A stretch of 64,000 nt of DNA, from assembly GCA_016234555.1 (NCBI GenBank), contig JACRBJ010000081.1, positions 1 through 64,000 on the forward strand. Direction: 5' to 3'. The notes under the pieces were generated by a model. It searched no databases, was not told the DNA's origin, and saw only the letters and a list, made by a program, of their open reading frames with translations. Of the stretch, positions 57,201 through 63,254 are shown one piece after another. The first letter of the stretch is position 1. The number at the start of each line of letters is the position of its first letter. The stretch comes from Chloroflexota bacterium. GTDB taxonomy: Bacteria; Chloroflexota; Anaerolineae; Anaerolineales; Villigracilaceae. The translations under genes and the position numbers were made by a program.

Positions 57201-57850
57201 ACGTGCTGGCGGCGGGTGTCATCGTCGACACCTCCAACAATCCGCTGGCTGCGGGCTTCAGCGGCGGCGAGGTCTACCAGGTGCGCAAGAGCGCCATCTT
57301 CTCCGACGTGCCGGAGGAACATTGGGCCAATGATTACATCGAGCGTCTGTACCTTCTGCACATCACCGGCGGCTGCAGCGTGACCCCGCTCAGATATTGT
57401 CCCAATCAGAACGTCACGCGCGCCCAACTGGCAGTCATGCTGCTGCGCAGTAAATATGGCGCACCCTACCTGCCGCCCGAGGTTGGAACAGGAACGGGCT
57501 TTGCCGACGTGCCTGTGACTCACTGGGCCGCGGCCTGGATCAAACAATTGGTTGTCGAGGGTGCCACGGCCGGCTGCGGCGGCGGGAACTTCTGTCCTGA
57601 CAAGGCAGTGACCCGCGCCGAACTTTCAGTCCTGTTGCTGCGCACCAAATATGGCACAAGCTACACTCCGCCTTCGGCAACAGGCTTATTCACCGACGTG
57701 CCCGTTGGTCATTGGGCTGCGGCCTGGGTCGAGCAATTGGTGGCTGAGGGTGTAACGGCTGGCTGCGGGAGCGGTAAATACTGTCCGAACCAGTTCGTCA
57801 CCCGTGCCCAGGTGGCTGTCTTCCTGGTCCAGACGTTTGATCTTCCGTAA
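51248..57850 (+). CDS. Giant secreted repeat protein with three SLH domains
   Basis: 2200 residues. AAGGAG lies just before the ATG, and a signal peptide is cleaved near AYA-AG (residue 28). About 30-430 looks like a beta-propeller-like surface domain. About 440-555 is a choice-of-anchor/ASPM-type beta domain (GNANVIGGTVDRTFTIENLG). One Ig-like repeat (~555-650) comes next. A beta-helix follows (~650-975; GAGSLRQAISDVCSGGTITF, with SNSTF/NNTF turns). Seven more 96-residue Ig-like repeats occupy 1082-1754. Two MBG-like repeats, a Big-type domain (~1902-2014) and three SLH domains (from ~2016) complete it. It is inferred to be a long stalk anchored in the envelope, perhaps an adhesin. Confidence 0.9.
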   Translation: MKRTFQFVIAILLVLTLSATSISPAYAAGYIDPAGSPRITGLSWVISQIAGTSDGKVALLYDSWSGSGPDGTAHVQVLNPDGTQVYDTNIAASLGARATNYSLLNLYPIANGEVIVTVEGTVSGCDLNTNNLFRFLRLDASGAIVTPWTNVSAATYSYNCYTHMAELSNGNLAFAYQTQGDTYALRIFQPNGTAVTAETSIQKTGTYPSGATCSGQSVYSGDIAANDNGTFLITHHCNGTANFYGVLYNNDGSQITVGSAKHFVIGTFSNSPYQSTMALTNNNYMVAYSNNNNVSYQLMQVQPNGTVTNVGSYNPQVSGNYPAFRSLGDGGFVAIDHRISTSGGYDNYYDNAVVYTNSGSVSQSVTDLDTTYSDRCDAGTRSNCLSTAAGYLMLYPMGIPAGTPGYSKGVVYVNGNTKNLVMHSFVVAAAAPEINLKGNSTNILDGDGAPDTSDHTDFGNANVIGGTVDRTFTIENLGTAVLNLTSAPKVVIGGTNAGDFTITAQPGTPVGAGSSTTFIVHFDPSAVGLRTATVSIDNNDSDENPYNFSIQGTGVAASTTTSVTSSTNPSTVGQSVTFTATVSPTPDGGTVAFKDNGTVITGCDAKSLTSGQATCDTSTLVLGLHVITAEYSGTTNYTASNGTLSPNQQVSCSNAVTVTNGNNSGAGSLRQAISDVCSGGTITFDGDHTVVLVSELGIDKSLTIDGTGHTVTVSGNHVTRVFKLTGGTITLNRLTISDGYFVDGSYSGDSGAGIHVNGSTLYLTNSTVSNNATGWPGGGGLELRSGTANVSNSTFTGNSGVYGGGIDSSGGTTLNVTNSTFSGNSATQAGGGLSVGGTGNIVNSTISGNTAGWAGGGGGINNEAGAITVTNSIIANNPTGGNCFNHYDLPQYPFVGVNSLVDDGSCSAGFVNSSSILLGTLGNYGGNTQTIALLPGSSAIDAGDDATCSAAPVGGNDQRGIARPQGAHCDIGAYESRGFTLAINSGNNQSAATNTPFGSSLSVSISSAFGEPFNGGKVTFTAAGSGASASISGSPATISGGLTSADATANSIAGGPYLVRASAAGANSVDFSLTNTSTITTTGVTSSLNPSTSGQSVTFTATVSPTPDGGTVAFKDNGTVISGCGAKSPTSGQATCATSALTVGSHVITVEYSGNTNYAASNGTLSPNQQVNGMATTAGVTSSLNPSTFGQSVTFTATISPTPDGGTVAFKDNGTVITGCGAKSLTSGQATCAASALTAGSHVITVEYSGNTNYAASNGTLSPNQQVNGMVTTAGVTSSLNPSTFGQSVTFTATVSPTPDGGTVAFKDNGTVITGCGAKSLSSGQATCATSALTVGSHVITIEYSGNTNYAASNGALSPDQQVNSAVTTTGVTSSTNPSAFGQSVTFTATVSPTPDGGTVAFKDNGTVITGCSAKSLSGGQATCATSALTVGSHVITVEYSGNTNYDPSSGTLSPNELVNQASTTTGVTSSLNPSAFGQSVTFTATVSPAPDGGTAAFKDNGTIIPGCGAKSLSGGQATCATSVLTVGSHGITVEYSGTTNYAASNGTLSPDQQVILAATATGVTSSINPSAFGQSATFTATVSPAPDGGTVAFKDNGTVIPGCDAKSLSGGQATCATAALTVGSHIITAEYSGNTNYDPSAGTLSPDQLVIAAGTTTSVTSSLNPSAFGQSVTFTATVLSTPDGGTVAFKDNGTVISGCDAKSLTSGQATCATSALTVGSHVITVEYSGTTNYAASSGALSPDQQVNQAATVITWANPADIVFGTPLGATQLNATANVPGTFAYTPDAPTVLNVGTHTLHVDFTPADTTNYANASKDVSITVTQAMPVITWANPADIVFGTPLGATQLNASANVPGTFVYNPATGVVLDVGAHTLHADFTPTDTVNYANASRDVSINVLDVTEPTVLSVTRVDPNPTNLFSVHFTVTFSEPVSGVDVTGPDFDDFALDNFGLTAPVITAVSPVTASEYTVTVDTGSGNGTLRLDVLAAGVIVDTSNNPLAAGFSGGEVYQVRKSAIFSDVPEEHWANDYIERLYLLHITGGCSVTPLRYCPNQNVTRAQLAVMLLRSKYGAPYLPPEVGTGTGFADVPVTHWAAAWIKQLVVEGATAGCGGGNFCPDKAVTRAELSVLLLRTKYGTSYTPPSATGLFTDVPVGHWAAAWVEQLVAEGVTAGCGSGKYCPNQFVTRAQVAVFLVQTFDLP
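54494..56509 (+). repeat. Seven tandem 288-bp repeats
   Basis: The GGC/GGT-GTG-ACT codons that open each unit fall at 54494, 54782, 55070, 55358, 55646, 55934 and 56222, an exact 288-base period. Each encodes a 96-residue Ig-like module with VTFTATVSPTPDGGTVAFKD and CATSALTVGSH. Neighbouring copies are nearly identical at the DNA level. A diverged single copy starts at about 52931. Confidence 0.9.
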
Positions 57851-57870
57851 ACGCCACACATCGTAAACAC

Positions 57871-57901
57871 AAAAAGAGTCTCCCAAGCGGAGACTCTTTT
57901 T
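57871..57901 (+). terminator. Intrinsic terminator after the giant SLH gene
   Basis: AAAAAGAGTCTCC and its complement around CAAGC, ending in T5. The stem is nearly identical to the one at 6744-6776. Confidence 0.88.
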
Positions 57902-57991
57902 GTTCGTGGATGCATACGAAGGGCGATGGGAGCAGTACGTACCATTTCCGTCAGAACAGGTATCGCATCACGGAAAATTTGCGGCTTTCTC

Positions 57992-59383
57992 CTACCTTTT
58001 GAACCACCTCGGCTGGGTCAGCACTTCGGGACGCAGGATCTCGTCCAGTTGTTCACGGGTCAGCAGGCCGCGGGCCAGCACGACTTCCGCCACGCTCTTG
58101 CCGCTGGACAGGGCCTCCTTGGCGACAGAAGTCGCGTTCTCGTAGCCGATGATCGGATTGAGCGCCGTGACGATGCCAATCGAGCGATTCATGTGTTCCG
58201 CCAGACGGTCGAGATTGGCCGTGATGCCCTTGACGCAGCGCTCGGACAGGGTCAGGCAGCCGTTGCGCAGATAGATGAGACTATCGAACAGGCTGTGCGC
58301 GATGATCGGCTCGAAGGCGTTGAGCTGCAACTGTCCACTCTCGGCGGCGAAGGAAACCGTCACATCGTTGCCGATGACCAGGAAGGCGATCTGGTTGACC
58401 ACCTCGGGGATGACGGGGTTGACCTTGCCAGGCATGATGCTGGAACCAGCCTGAACGGCGGGCAGGTTGATTTCGCCGAGCCCGGCCCGGGGTCCGGACG
58501 AAAGCAGGCGCAGGTCGTTGCAGATCTTCGAGAGTTTGACCGCCACGCGTTTCAGCACGCCCGAGAGTTGCACGAAGGCGCCCGCATCCTGGGTGGCTTC
58601 CACCAGGTTGCCGGCTGTCACGTAGGCGATGTCCGTCACCTCGCTCAGGTGCTTGCGGGCCAGCGCGGCGTAATTGGGATGCGCGTTGATGCCCGTGCCG
58701 ATGGCCGTCGCACCGAGATTGATCTCCTGGATCAGCAGCGCCGCCTCGCGCAGGCGTTGCTGATCCTCTTCGATCATGACGGCATAGGTGCTGAACTCCT
58801 GGCCGAGCGTCATCGGCACCGCGTCCTGCAATTGCGTGCGGCCCATCTTGAGGATGTCCTTGAACTCGGCGGCCTTGTCGGCGAACGAGACGCGCAGCAC
58901 TTCCATCGCGGCGATCAGCGCGTCGATTTCGAAGCGCAGCGCCACCTTGATGGCGGTCGGATAGACGTCGTTGGTGCTTTGGCTCAGGTTGACCTGTTCG
59001 AGCGGATGTAAAAACTTATACTCGCCGCGCGCGTGCCCGAGCAATTCGAGCGCGCGATTGGCGATGACCTCGTTGGCGTTCATGTTGGTCGATGTGCCCG
59101 CACCGCCCTGGATCACGTCCACGGCAAAGTGCGTGTGCAGGTTTCCCGCGCGCACTTCCTCGCAGGCCTTGACGATGGCGTCCGCCCGGGCTTCATCCAG
59201 CAAGCCCAGCTCGCGGTTGGCCAGCGCGCAAGCCTGCTTCACACAAGCCAGCGCCCGCACCATGTTGGGATAGGTGCTGAGCGGGATGCCGCTGATGGGA
59301 AAATTCTCCAGCGCGCGCAGCGTATGCACGCCATAGTACGCGTCCAACGGTACTTCACGTTCCCCCAAAAGATCATGTTCCAT
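57992..59383 (-). CDS. aspA: Aspartate ammonia-lyase
   Basis: 463 residues from ATG 59383 (eight bases after the stop of the glycosyltransferase gene). The fumarase/aspartase signature SSIMPGKVNPVIPEVVNQ is intact. The N-terminus EREVPLDAYYGVHTLRALEN and the AGTSTNMNANEVIANRALEL stretch are aspartase-like rather than fumarase-like. It converts L-aspartate to fumarate and ammonia. Its 3' end exists as a decayed second copy at 50742-50905. Confidence 0.93.
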   Translation of the reverse strand: MEHDLLGEREVPLDAYYGVHTLRALENFPISGIPLSTYPNMVRALACVKQACALANRELGLLDEARADAIVKACEEVRAGNLHTHFAVDVIQGGAGTSTNMNANEVIANRALELLGHARGEYKFLHPLEQVNLSQSTNDVYPTAIKVALRFEIDALIAAMEVLRVSFADKAAEFKDILKMGRTQLQDAVPMTLGQEFSTYAVMIEEDQQRLREAALLIQEINLGATAIGTGINAHPNYAALARKHLSEVTDIAYVTAGNLVEATQDAGAFVQLSGVLKRVAVKLSKICNDLRLLSSGPRAGLGEINLPAVQAGSSIMPGKVNPVIPEVVNQIAFLVIGNDVTVSFAAESGQLQLNAFEPIIAHSLFDSLIYLRNGCLTLSERCVKGITANLDRLAEHMNRSIGIVTALNPIIGYENATSVAKEALSSGKSVAEVVLARGLLTREQLDEILRPEVLTQPRWFKR

Positions 59384-59391
59384 GCGATGGT

Positions 59392-60687
59392 TCACTGATT
59401 GACTCCAAGATTTTGATAGACAGTCCAATTGGCCTGTAATTCCTTTTCCAATGTAAAGCGACGCAGGACCGTTTCCCGCGCAGACCGACCAAGCTGGTCC
59501 CGTTTTTCAGGCTGATCCAACGCCTCGACGATGATCGCGCCCAGACGTCCCGCATCGTGGGCGGGGATCAGCAACCCATCCACGCCGTCCTGAATCACAT
59601 CCGTCACCCCGCCGACCGCCGTGGCGATGACGGTCTTGCCGCAGGCCATCGCCTCCAGCACCGCGTTCGGCATCCCATCCCGCAGCGATGGATGGACGAA
59701 GACATCCATCAGCGCGTAGTAGGCGGGCAGGTCTTCATGCGTCACATAGCCCGTAACGATGATGCGGGCATCGGGATTTGCGCTTCGGAATTCGTCAAAG
59801 ATCTGACGGTCTTCACCAGCGCGTACCTCGCCCACGACGAGCAGGGTGGTGGGGTGCTGTTTGTTGACTTGCGCGTAGCCATGCAAGAGGGCGCGCAGTC
59901 CCTTCTTCTCGCGCAGTTCGCCCACGAACCCCATAATTGTTGTGTCGCTCTGAGGGAGCGCGTTCGCCGCGACCGAAGAGCCTCTTTGATTATCTCCGAG
60001 ACCTTCGCCTGCACTCCCTGGCACCGACCGCCAGGGCAGGTGTGCGCCAGGTGCAAGCGTTGCTGCGCTCAGGGTGACACTTGAATATAAGCCCAGCGCT
60101 TCTGCCAAGGCCTCATTGCGGGGTAGAGGTCGGAACTGCTCGGTATCAATTCCGTTGGGAATCCACACGATGTCCCGCTCCACGAAAGCCTTCGCCTTGC
60201 GCGCCAGCTCGCTCGCGTTGGTCGTGACGGCATCCGCATGTTGCAGGGCGTACATCACGTGCGAGAAGCGCGAGGGGTCGAAGGCCGCGCGTTCGATATC
60301 ATTGCCGCGGATGGAGACCACGCTGGGCAACTTCAGGTATTTGCCCGCATAAACGGTCACGAAGCCCGCCTGCGGCAGGAAATATCCCTGCAGCAGATCG
60401 AATGGCTCGCGCCGATGTTCCTCGGCGATCAGCTCGAACCAATCCACCAGTGTATCATCCACGCGCTTGTGCGCGCCGAAGCGGGTGACACGCACCCCGC
60501 CCGCAGCGTAGGTGCGCCGCTCGGAGGGGAGCAGGCCCAGGTCCGTCCTGAGCGTAGTCGAAGGGGTCGGCGCGAAGACGCGCACATCATGTCCCGCCGA
60601 GGCCAGCAGATGCCCCAATCGTCCTACCGAGATTGCAAGGCCGCCGATGTCTGGGGTATACTTTTCAGAGAGCAATGCAATTTTCAT
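59392..60687 (-). CDS. Family 4-type glycosyltransferase with in-frame repeat insertions
   Basis: 431 residues from ATG 60687, with GAGGAA four bases upstream. The start MKIALLSEKYTPDIGGLAIS, the nucleotide-sugar site VDVFVHPSLRDGMPNAVLEA (written from DVFVHPSLRDG) and GKTVIATAVGGVTDVI are typical of GT-B enzymes of the GT4 family. Two segments look foreign. PSTTLRTDLG near residue 45 is encoded by a widespread repeat. About 46 residues (LYSSVTLSAATLAPGAHLPW onward) before the second Rossmann fold match the palindromic element at 59942-60080. The acceptor is unknown. Confidence 0.85.
   Translation of the reverse strand: MKIALLSEKYTPDIGGLAISVGRLGHLLASAGHDVRVFAPTPSTTLRTDLGLLPSERRTYAAGGVRVTRFGAHKRVDDTLVDWFELIAEEHRREPFDLLQGYFLPQAGFVTVYAGKYLKLPSVVSIRGNDIERAAFDPSRFSHVMYALQHADAVTTNASELARKAKAFVERDIVWIPNGIDTEQFRPLPRNEALAEALGLYSSVTLSAATLAPGAHLPWRSVPGSAGEGLGDNQRGSSVAANALPQSDTTIMGFVGELREKKGLRALLHGYAQVNKQHPTTLLVVGEVRAGEDRQIFDEFRSANPDARIIVTGYVTHEDLPAYYALMDVFVHPSLRDGMPNAVLEAMACGKTVIATAVGGVTDVIQDGVDGLLIPAHDAGRLGAIIVEALDQPEKRDQLGRSARETVLRRFTLEKELQANWTVYQNLGVNQ
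59942..60080. repeat. Palindromic element inserted in-frame in the glycosyltransferase
   Basis: About 139 bases bounded by inverted ends GTGTCGCTCTGAG and CTCAGGGTGACAC (11 of 13 pairs). Its translation is out of character for the enzyme, but no stop codon is introduced. It resembles miniature palindromic elements that tolerate insertion in genes. Confidence 0.6.
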
Positions 60688-60699
60688 ACTATTCCTCAC

Positions 60700-60778
60700 G
60701 TCATTGCGAGGGCGATGTTCTTTCGCCCGAAGCAATCTCCCCATTGGTCGGGATTGCTTCTCGAAGAGTCGCAATGAC
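60700..60778. repeat. GTCATTGCGAG palindromic repeat, copy 1
   Basis: Ends GTCATTGCGA and CGCAATGAC; inner GAAGCAATC with GATTGCTTC. It fills the space between the glycosyltransferase start and the gene at 60794. Family copy 2 is at 61082. Confidence 0.75.
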
Positions 60779-60793
60779 ATCAACAAGGTGAAC

Positions 60794-61075
60794 ATGGCAA
60801 CTCAATGTGAAATGATTATCGGCTACCTTGTCCCGCATCGCTGCGAGAATCCTTCGCTGGGGACCTGTGTCAAATGCGGGCGTGGATTTTGCGAGGAGCA
60901 CACCAATCAGACGAAGGATGGTCGCGTGTGCCTGGCCTGCCAGCAGGGGCTGGAAATGCCCGTGGCCCTTCCGATTGCCGCCGCCGCATTCACGGCTGCC
61001 GATCTGGCAACCTTCGGCCAGGCCAGCACCTGGGACGATGACGACAGCGGGGATATGTTCTCGGATTTGAGCTAA
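60794..61075 (+). CDS. Small zinc-binding protein
   Basis: 93 residues from ATG 60794 with AAGGTG upstream; the longer frame from 60512 is antisense to the glycosyltransferase and is rejected. CENPSLGTCVKCGRGFCEEH and VCLACQQG give a B-box-like set of Cys and His. The C-terminus is Ala-rich then acidic (WDDDDSGDMFSDLS). Unknown function. Confidence 0.7.
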   Translation: MATQCEMIIGYLVPHRCENPSLGTCVKCGRGFCEEHTNQTKDGRVCLACQQGLEMPVALPIAAAAFTAADLATFGQASTWDDDDSGDMFSDLS

Positions 61076-61081
61076 TCCTGC

Positions 61082-61204
61082 CGTCATTGCGAGGGCTGGC
61101 GGTTGAGTAGGCGGCGTTTGCCCGCCGTATCGAAACCCCAGCCCGAAGCAATCTCCTGTTCGATAGTACGAGATTGCTTCGCTGCTTCGCAGCTCGCAAT
61201 GACG
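61082..61204. repeat. GTCATTGCGAG palindromic repeat, copy 2
   Basis: Ends CGTCATTGCGAG and CTCGCAATGACG are perfect inverted repeats; inner CGAAGCAATCTC pairs with GAGATTGCTTCG. A GGCTGG/CCAGCC arm is extra compared with copy 1. It lies between convergent genes. Confidence 0.8.
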
Positions 61205-61210
61205 TAAGTT

Positions 61211-62275
61211 TTAATACGGCCCAATCATCTCCCAGATCTTCTTATTCTCCTCGATAAAATCGTCGCAGCGCTGACAGGGTTTGAGCGCAGGCGGGTGCAT
61301 GTTCAGGCGGATGCGGCGGTACAGTTCGCCTTCCCAGATTTCCTTGAAAGATTGTATGCGCACGTCGCCGAGCGGCTGGATCTGCTCGCGCGTCATGCAG
61401 CAGACGTACACCAGCCCGTTGAAATCCACCAGGCTGTGAGTCCACGGGGCATAGCAGGGGAATTTGTTGTAATAGCCGAATGCGTAGCGCCCCGCGCGTC
61501 CCAGGCGCACAGCGGAGTTGTCGCGCCCGAAGGGATAGGCATCCTCGTCCGCAATGTCGATGCCCAGTTGATTTGCGCGCTCTTCGATAATCGGCGCGAT
61601 CTCGGTGTTGAAAAGCGCGATGTCCTTCTTGCGCATCGAGAGATGCTCGCCGCAATGATCGTCCACGGGGATCAGGTTGATACCATCCGCGCCGAGTTCG
61701 TGCGCCATGTCGGGGAGTGTGGCGAGCGTCTCGTAATTCGAGCGGCCGACCACGGTGTTGATGCGCACGGTCAGCTTGCCCTTGTGCGCATACCTGCGAA
61801 ACAGCGCCACCGCGCGGGTGGTCAGCTTGAATGAACCCGCCACACCACGGATTTTCTCGTGCATCTTGCGGAGGGGCGAGTCGATGGATACGTTCACGCC
61901 GCGCAGTCCCGCCTCGACGAGCCGCTTGGCCTTGACCTTATCGATCAGTGTGCCGTTCGTGGTGAGCGTGACGCGGATGCCCAGCCCCGTCGCATATTCG
62001 ATCAGGTCGGGCAATTGCGGGCGCAGCATGGGTTCTCCACCAGAGAAGTGAATTTTCTGACAGCCAAGGTCGGCCAGCTTGGTGATGACTTCCTTGAATC
62101 GATCCATGGAAATGGGTGTCTCACGCGTTTCGCGCCAGTGCTTGCACATCTCGCATTTGAGATTGCAGCCGTAATTCACCTTGATTTTGACGTAGAGGGG
62201 TTTGTAGGCGCGGGCATTCAACACAGCCCTGCGCAGGTCATCTTTTTCCGCTTCGATTTGATCGAGTTTATACAT
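61211..62275 (-). CDS. Radical SAM protein with SPASM-like C-terminus
   Basis: 354 residues. The CxxxCxxC cluster is NYGCNLKCEMCKHW (C37, C41, C44), followed by HFSGGEPMLRPQL and TLTTNGTLIDKV, as in radical SAM enzymes. The C-terminal part has CYAPWTHSLVDFNGLVYVCC and PCQRCDDF, a Cys set typical of SPASM/twitch domains that hold extra iron-sulfur clusters. Substrate unknown; many such enzymes modify peptides or sugars. It begins 82 bases from the divergent EamA gene. Confidence 0.88.
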   Translation of the reverse strand: MYKLDQIEAEKDDLRRAVLNARAYKPLYVKIKVNYGCNLKCEMCKHWRETRETPISMDRFKEVITKLADLGCQKIHFSGGEPMLRPQLPDLIEYATGLGIRVTLTTNGTLIDKVKAKRLVEAGLRGVNVSIDSPLRKMHEKIRGVAGSFKLTTRAVALFRRYAHKGKLTVRINTVVGRSNYETLATLPDMAHELGADGINLIPVDDHCGEHLSMRKKDIALFNTEIAPIIEERANQLGIDIADEDAYPFGRDNSAVRLGRAGRYAFGYYNKFPCYAPWTHSLVDFNGLVYVCCMTREQIQPLGDVRIQSFKEIWEGELYRRIRLNMHPPALKPCQRCDDFIEENKKIWEMIGPY

Positions 62276-62356
62276 TAAGGCCTGCGACTCTTGGGTCTCG
62301 AAATCCTGTGCTAAGATTGGGCAATTGTATCACTCCCAAAGCGATTGGAATTCATC

Positions 62357-63244
62357 ATGCGCCTCAAGGCTGACTTAACTCTTTTGGTTGTATCCATCAT
62401 CTGGGGCTCGTCCTTCGTGGCCCAGCGCGTGGCGGGGCAGATGGGCAGCGTCTATTATTTCAACGGTGCGCGCTATCTGCTGGCGGCGCTGGTGGTAATC
62501 CCTTTTGTAGGACGAAATATTATTTCGTCCTACCCCCGCGAGCAATACAAGTGGATGTTCATCGCGGGCTTCTTCCTCTTCGCCGGCAGCGCGCTCCAGC
62601 AGGCGGGCATGGTCTACACCACGGCAGGCAACGCGGGCTTCATCACCGCCCTGTACGTAGTGCTGGTGCCCGTGGCCCTGTTTTTCTTCTGGCGCGAGAA
62701 ACCTCACTGGTTGTCCATTGTTGCGGTGGGACTGGCGGGGGTGGGAGCTTTTCTCCTTTCAACGGGCGGAAGGTTCGAGGTCCGCGAGGGAGATGCACTG
62801 GAACTGATCGGCGCGTTGTTCTGGACCTTCCACGTCATCATCTTGGGGAAGTTTGCCTCACGCTTCGAGTCGATGTCCTTCTCGGTGGGACAGTTGATCG
62901 TCAGCGGACTCCTGAACCTGGGCCTGGGCGTTGTCATCGAGCCGTTTCCCACCTTCGACGGGTCGCTGGTCTTCGCGGTGGTTTATACCGCCCTCTTCTC
63001 GCTGGGATTGTGCTACACCCTGCAAATTTGGGCGCAGCGACATACTCCGCCCGCTGACGCCGCCCTGATCCTCAGCCTGGAATCGGTCTTCGCCGTGCTC
63101 TCGGGCTGGCTGCTGCTGGACGAGCGCCTGGCGGCGATCCAGGTTTTTGGCTGTGTGCTCATCTTTGCCGCCGTCCTGCTTTCACAGTTCAAGGAGTGGA
63201 CCTCAGGCGGGGTCGATCATGATCATCTCGTGGAGGGGAGATGA
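62357..63244 (+). CDS. EamA-family (DMT) transporter
   Basis: 295 residues from ATG 62357 with GGAA six bases upstream. Ten hydrophobic spans in two EamA halves: LLVVSIIWGSSFVAQRVAG at the N-terminus, and GLCYTLQIWAQRHTPPADAA with LILSLESVFAVLSGWLLLDE in the second half. It probably exports or imports small metabolites. An exact palindrome (62507-62533) interrupts the region between spans 2 and 3 without breaking the frame. Confidence 0.88.
   Translation: MRLKADLTLLVVSIIWGSSFVAQRVAGQMGSVYYFNGARYLLAALVVIPFVGRNIISSYPREQYKWMFIAGFFLFAGSALQQAGMVYTTAGNAGFITALYVVLVPVALFFFWREKPHWLSIVAVGLAGVGAFLLSTGGRFEVREGDALELIGALFWTFHVIILGKFASRFESMSFSVGQLIVSGLLNLGLGVVIEPFPTFDGSLVFAVVYTALFSLGLCYTLQIWAQRHTPPADAALILSLESVFAVLSGWLLLDERLAAIQVFGCVLIFAAVLLSQFKEWTSGGVDHDHLVEGR
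62507..62533. repeat. Perfect palindrome inside the transporter gene
   Basis: GTAGGACGAAAT and its exact complement around ATT. It encodes VGRNIISSY, a polar insertion between two membrane spans. Same behaviour as the elements in the glycosyltransferase gene. Confidence 0.7.
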
Positions 63245-63254
63245 TCGCTGTGTA

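Noticed and set aside
51896..57547. Long antisense frames (minus strand 51896-53122 and 56183-57547) opposite the giant SLH gene
   Set aside because: No domain, start signal or independent support; open because of the repeated GC-rich sense codons.
57926..59011. 361-residue plus-strand frame opposite aspA
   Set aside because: The opposite strand encodes a full aspartase with an intact signature.
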